Positions 61,152-64,000 of a stretch of DNA of 64,000 nucleotides are shown here, one piece after another. Location: contig NZ_UAVP01000010.1 in assembly GCF_900446695.1 (NCBI RefSeq), positions 62,001 through 126,000 on the forward strand, written 5' to 3'. How positions within the stretch are numbered: the first letter of the stretch is position 1; the number at the start of each line of letters is the position of its first letter. This DNA is from Capnocytophaga sputigena. GTDB taxonomy: Bacteria; Bacteroidota; Bacteroidia; Flavobacteriales; Flavobacteriaceae. The notes under the pieces were generated by a model. That model was not told the origin of the DNA. It saw only the letters and a list, made by a program, of their open reading frames with translations, and made no database searches. The position numbers and the translations under genes are program-made.

Positions 61152-61772
61152 TTATAATGTTATAATAGTATCGGCTTCTGCCTGAAAATCTTCAGGTTGA
61201 TGACTGATAACAAACACGGTGCTTTGGGTCTCTTTGTGGAAATTGAGAATTTCTTGTTTCATCAGGGCTTTCATTGTAGCATCTACCGATGAGAGAGGTT
61301 CATCAAGCAAAGTAATGGAAGCCTTTTGAGCCAAAGTACGCGCTAAAGCCACCCGTTGTTGCTGTCCCCCCGATAGTTGTGTTACTTTTCGGTCTTTGAG
61401 AGTCGTTATTTGAAAAGCGTCTAACAAGCGGGTGATATAAGTAGGGTCTTTTTCTTTTTGGGCAAAGGCGATGTTTTCCCAAACAGTCATATTAGGGAAG
61501 AGCGCATAATCTTGAAACATTAGGGCAATATCGCGCTGTTGAGGTGGCAGATTGATGTCTTTTTCAGTGCGTAGTAATATTTTATCACCTATGCGGAGGT
61601 AGCCGTAATCGGGTTTTACCAATCCTGCCAAGATACGAAAAAAAGTAGTTTTACCTATCCCTGAAGCTCCCGATAAGAATACTAAATCGCCTTCGTGAAA
61701 CGTTTTTTGTATCAATAAATCGGTGATGCCGTTGGAAGTGTAGAGTGTATGAGATATATCAATTGTAATCAT
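61152..61772 (-). CDS. modC: molybdate ABC transporter ATPase, short form
   Basis: 206 residues. Walker A LSGASGIGKTTFF, LSGGQQQRVALARTLA, Walker B TLLDEPLSSVDA, H-loop VISHQPED. Classical ModC is about 350 residues with a C-terminal Mop/TOBE domain, absent here. ModB stop and ModC start share a base position (61772), so translation is coupled. Confidence 0.9.
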   Translation of the reverse strand: MITIDISHTLYTSNGITDLLIQKTFHEGDLVFLSGASGIGKTTFFRILAGLVKPDYGYLRIGDKILLRTEKDINLPPQQRDIALMFQDYALFPNMTVWENIAFAQKEKDPTYITRLLDAFQITTLKDRKVTQLSGGQQQRVALARTLAQKASITLLDEPLSSVDATMKALMKQEILNFHKETQSTVFVISHQPEDFQAEADTIITL

Positions 61773-62440
61773 TAGAAGAGTGTTTTCTTTTTATTGATGC
61801 TGAAAATAATCATCAGCAAGATAAACGAAATAGCAAATAGTATTAGAGCATATTGGTTAGCAAGATCATAATTGAGAGCTTGCACTTGGTCGTAGAGTTC
61901 GATAGAAGCTACTTTAGTTTCGTGAGGAATGCTACCGCCAATCATCAGTACAATGCCAAACTCGCCAATACAATGGGCAAAGGTGAGAGCTAACCCTGTG
62001 ATGATAGAAGGTTTGATATTAGGTAATAACACTCGCCAGAAGGTTGTCCATCGGCTTTTGCCTAAGGTGTAAGCCGCCTCTTTGAAACTTTTGGGTAAAG
62101 CAGAGAAGCCGTTTTGCAGAGGCTGAATCATAAAAGGTAGATTGGCGATGATACTAGCTATTACAATCCCCTCGAAAGTGAAAGCGAGTTGAATATTAAA
62201 GGTTTCGTTTAAAAACTTTCCAAACCCTCGTGTAGGGCTGATGAGCAATAGAAAATAATAACCTAATACGGTAGGTGGGAGCACCATAGGCATACATACC
62301 AAAGCCTCGAATATCACTTTCCCCTTAAACTTGCTATAAGCTAACCAATAAGCGATAGGCAAACTAAAAACGAATAAAACGGCAGTAGTGATTACTGCCA
62401 TTTTACCCGTTAGTAATAAGGTTTTTACAAATTCTTCCAT
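61772..62440 (-). CDS. modB: molybdate ABC transporter permease
   Basis: 222 residues from the ATG at 62440, inside the TAATG overlap with modA. Five to six helices; the cytoplasmic coupling loop EAAYTLGKSRWTTFWRVLLPNIKP and MVLPPTVLGYYFLLL are typical of ModB/CysW. Order modA-modB-modC. Confidence 0.93.
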   Translation of the reverse strand: MEEFVKTLLLTGKMAVITTAVLFVFSLPIAYWLAYSKFKGKVIFEALVCMPMVLPPTVLGYYFLLLISPTRGFGKFLNETFNIQLAFTFEGIVIASIIANLPFMIQPLQNGFSALPKSFKEAAYTLGKSRWTTFWRVLLPNIKPSIITGLALTFAHCIGEFGIVLMIGGSIPHETKVASIELYDQVQALNYDLANQYALILFAISFILLMIIFSINKKKTLF

Positions 62441-63201
62441 TATTTTAATTCGTAACCGTGTTTTTTCCAAATAGGTTTTGCTTTGTCACTTAGCAAATAA
62501 TCTAAAAAGGCTTGTGCAAGAACTGTATTTTTATTTTTGATGACTACCCCTGCTTGTGCAATAGGGGCGCATTCTTCATTATTTAGCACATAATAATTAC
62601 CTTGCTTACCTTTCATTTCAGGCGCTAAAATAGTAGAAAGCGCTACAAATCCCACTTGGGCATTGCCCGTAGAGACAAAATGTGCTGTTTGATTGATATT
62701 CTCGCCCCATACTATTTTAGATTCGATATTTTTGTATAAACCTAATTTTTGCAAGGTTTCTACCGCATTTTTGCCGTAAGGAGCTAATTTAGGATTTGCA
62801 ATGGCTATACGGGTTACTTTGGGATTCTCTAAAGTAGCTTTAATCCCTTTTTTTACATTGAGAGTCATACTCCAAAAAGCAACTTTGCCATAGCAATACA
62901 CCACCGATTTGCCGTGACCAAAACCTTGATTGATTACTTCTTCAGGAAAATTAGTATTAGCCGCTAAAAAGAGGTCAAAGTTAGCGCCATTCACTATTTG
63001 TTGAGTAAGTGTACCCGAGGCACCAAAAACGATATCTATTTGGGTGCCTTTGTGTGATTTTACGTATTGTTGTTTCAGTTCTTCTAATACGTAACGCAAA
63101 TTAGCTGCGGCGGCTACCGTAATTTTATCGGCAGCAAATGAGTGCGTATGAACGAATAACAATAATAGTAGTGTGGAAAGTGTTTTAAAAAGATGTTTCA
63201 T
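62440..63201 (-). CDS. modA: molybdate-binding periplasmic protein
   Basis: 253 residues with signal peptide (MKHLFKTLSTLLLLLFVHTH, cleavage after SFA). Mature start KITVAAAANLRYVLEEL, ligand loop FGASGTLTQQIVNGA, IAIANPKLAPYGKNAV, and GNAQVGFVALS. Class II binding protein. A ModE-type dyad (63218-63241) is 17 nt upstream of the ATG; moaA lies 54 nt upstream on the same strand. Confidence 0.95.
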   Translation of the reverse strand: MKHLFKTLSTLLLLLFVHTHSFAADKITVAAAANLRYVLEELKQQYVKSHKGTQIDIVFGASGTLTQQIVNGANFDLFLAANTNFPEEVINQGFGHGKSVVYCYGKVAFWSMTLNVKKGIKATLENPKVTRIAIANPKLAPYGKNAVETLQKLGLYKNIESKIVWGENINQTAHFVSTGNAQVGFVALSTILAPEMKGKQGNYYVLNNEECAPIAQAGVVIKNKNTVLAQAFLDYLLSDKAKPIWKKHGYELK

Positions 63202-63217
63202 ATCAGAGTGGTTTTTA

Positions 63218-63241
63218 CGTTATGTATAAAAAAGCATTTCG
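63218..63241 (-). promoter_or_regulatory. candidate ModE box upstream of modA
   Basis: Read on the minus strand: CGAAATGC, TTTTTTAT, ACATAACG. 19 of 24 positions equal the perfect dyad at 48080, including the right half ATACATAACG. Confidence 0.5.
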
Positions 63242-63255
63242 TTAATCAAAAAAAA

Positions 63256-64000
63256 TCAGCCTCCTATTTTTATCATACTGCGGTTGATAATTTTACTGTT
63301 ATCAACAGTATTCATCTCAGTAAACTGACCACCTTTTTCTTTGTGCTTGCGCCATACGCCTTCTTTTATAAGGTTGCCTATATCTTCACCTGCTCTATAA
63401 AGACTCAGTAAATCAAATTCTTCCGCACCAAAGAGGCAGTTTTTCATCTTGCCATCAGAAGTGAGCCTTATGCGATTGCAACCACCGCAAAAAGCGTTGC
63501 TCATTGTAGTGATAAAGCCAAAACAGCCTTTGCTATCCTCGGAGAGTTTGTACTTACGCGATGTATCGTGTTTGTCGTCGTGGAGCTTGATACAAGAGTA
63601 TTCTCGTTCAATAACCTGAAGCATTTCGTTTATTGGCATCACTTTGCCTTTTTCCCAAGAATTGCCGTAGAAAGGCATAAACTCTATAAAACGCATTTCA
63701 ATAGGATAGTTGTGAGAGAGCATTGCCAGCGAAAGAAGCTCATCGTCATTCACCCCTTTCATAATCACTGCATTGAGTTTCACTTTAAACCCTAAGCTGA
63801 TACTCTGCATTATATTGTTCCACACTTGAGGCAATAGGTCGCGTTTAGTAATCTGCTTGAAGCGCTCGCTGTCTAACGAATCAATACTGATGTTTAAGAG
63901 TTGTACTTGGTTTTGTTGCAATAGTGAGAAGTATTTGTCTAACAATACCCCATTGGTAGTAACTCCTAAGGAGACCTGAAGGGTTGCTAATTTTTCGATA
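63256..64000 (-). CDS. moaA: GTP 3',8-cyclase MoaA, C-terminal part (runs off right edge)
   Basis: About 248 codons are visible; the start and the radical SAM CxxxCxxC are outside. Seen: LGVTTNGVLLDKY, LNISIDSLDSERFKQIT, and the second cluster motif FCGGCNRIRLTSDGKMKNCLFG (in parts, CGGCNRIRLTSDG). The terminal GG is conserved in MoaA. First step in molybdopterin synthesis, converting GTP to the cyclic intermediate. Followed by modABC, likely one operon. Confidence 0.94.
   Translation of the reverse strand, partial: IEKLATLQVSLGVTTNGVLLDKYFSLLQQNQVQLLNISIDSLDSERFKQITKRDLLPQVWNNIMQSISLGFKVKLNAVIMKGVNDDELLSLAMLSHNYPIEMRFIEFMPFYGNSWEKGKVMPINEMLQVIEREYSCIKLHDDKHDTSRKYKLSEDSKGCFGFITTMSNAFCGGCNRIRLTSDGKMKNCLFGAEEFDLLSLYRAGEDIGNLIKEGVWRKHKEKGGQFTEMNTVDNSKIINRSMIKIGG

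Noticed and set aside
63193-63411. 72-codon plus-strand frame
   Set aside because: Antisense to the 3' end of moaA and the modA start; no support.

Overview
The window is AT-rich, gene-dense chromosomal DNA from a member of the Bacteroidota, most likely a Flavobacteriaceae species and plausibly an oral Capnocytophaga. Genus assignment is inference. The evidence is the -7 box TAnnTTTG with TTTG 19-20 nt upstream before many genes, the near absence of Shine-Dalgarno motifs, a split ATP synthase operon whose AtpB has a long N-terminal extension, an RprXY-like two-component pair, a folP-cdaA pair, DUF5606, and TonB-dependent uptake. No rRNA or tRNA gene was seen.

Layout. 1-16 kb: a truncated PAS protein, a DUF2339 membrane protein, serine dehydratase, folP-cdaA (c-di-AMP synthesis), purC, a folK-deoxynucleoside kinase fusion, an unpaired cysN, rocD, fabI-yidD and small lipoproteins. 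16-19 kb: an accessory stretch with a SUKH protein, a gene-poor segment full of hairpins, a HicAB toxin-antitoxin pair whose 59-codon toxin gene is easily missed, and a promoter-driven structured RNA resembling 6S RNA. 19-38 kb: metE, ggt, sucC, tsaD, peptidases, def, rpmF, a two-component system, ruvB and an Asn-rich pseudouridine synthase. 38-45 kb: the F1Fo operon atpB-E-F-H-A-[DUF2625]-G, then apt and a ctlX-like hydrolase.

45.9-64 kb is a molybdenum island. It holds the molybdopterin cofactor route (moaA, a moaC-moaB fusion, moaD, moaE, moeB-rhodanese, moeA, mobA), a DNA-binding-only ModE, and a Crp-type regulator. It also holds two apparent oxyanion importers: a classical ModABC, and a TonB receptor / periplasmic binding protein / FecCD permease / ATPase set. 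Three dyads of the form CGTTATG-N10-CATAACG (perfect upstream of the TonB receptor, degenerate upstream of modA and of trmO-fecCD) fit a ModE regulon joining both importers. Both ModE and ModC lack the usual molybdate-binding C-terminal domain. Between moeB and moaE the island is interrupted by two damaged IS1595-type transposase copies. They bracket a lipoprotein gene and a 5' fragment of a T6SS gp25/TssE-like gene fused in frame to transposase sequence.

Many short intergenic gaps contain degenerate tandem arrays with a strict 7-nt or 8-nt period. These arrays supply promoter -33 elements, contain a start codon (folK), and in one case encode a signal peptide (the M23 peptidase). A second dispersed family is the quasi-palindrome around TTTGCCAAAG, found as intergenic hairpins. 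Start codons were moved downstream where the predicted promoter overlapped the longest open frame.
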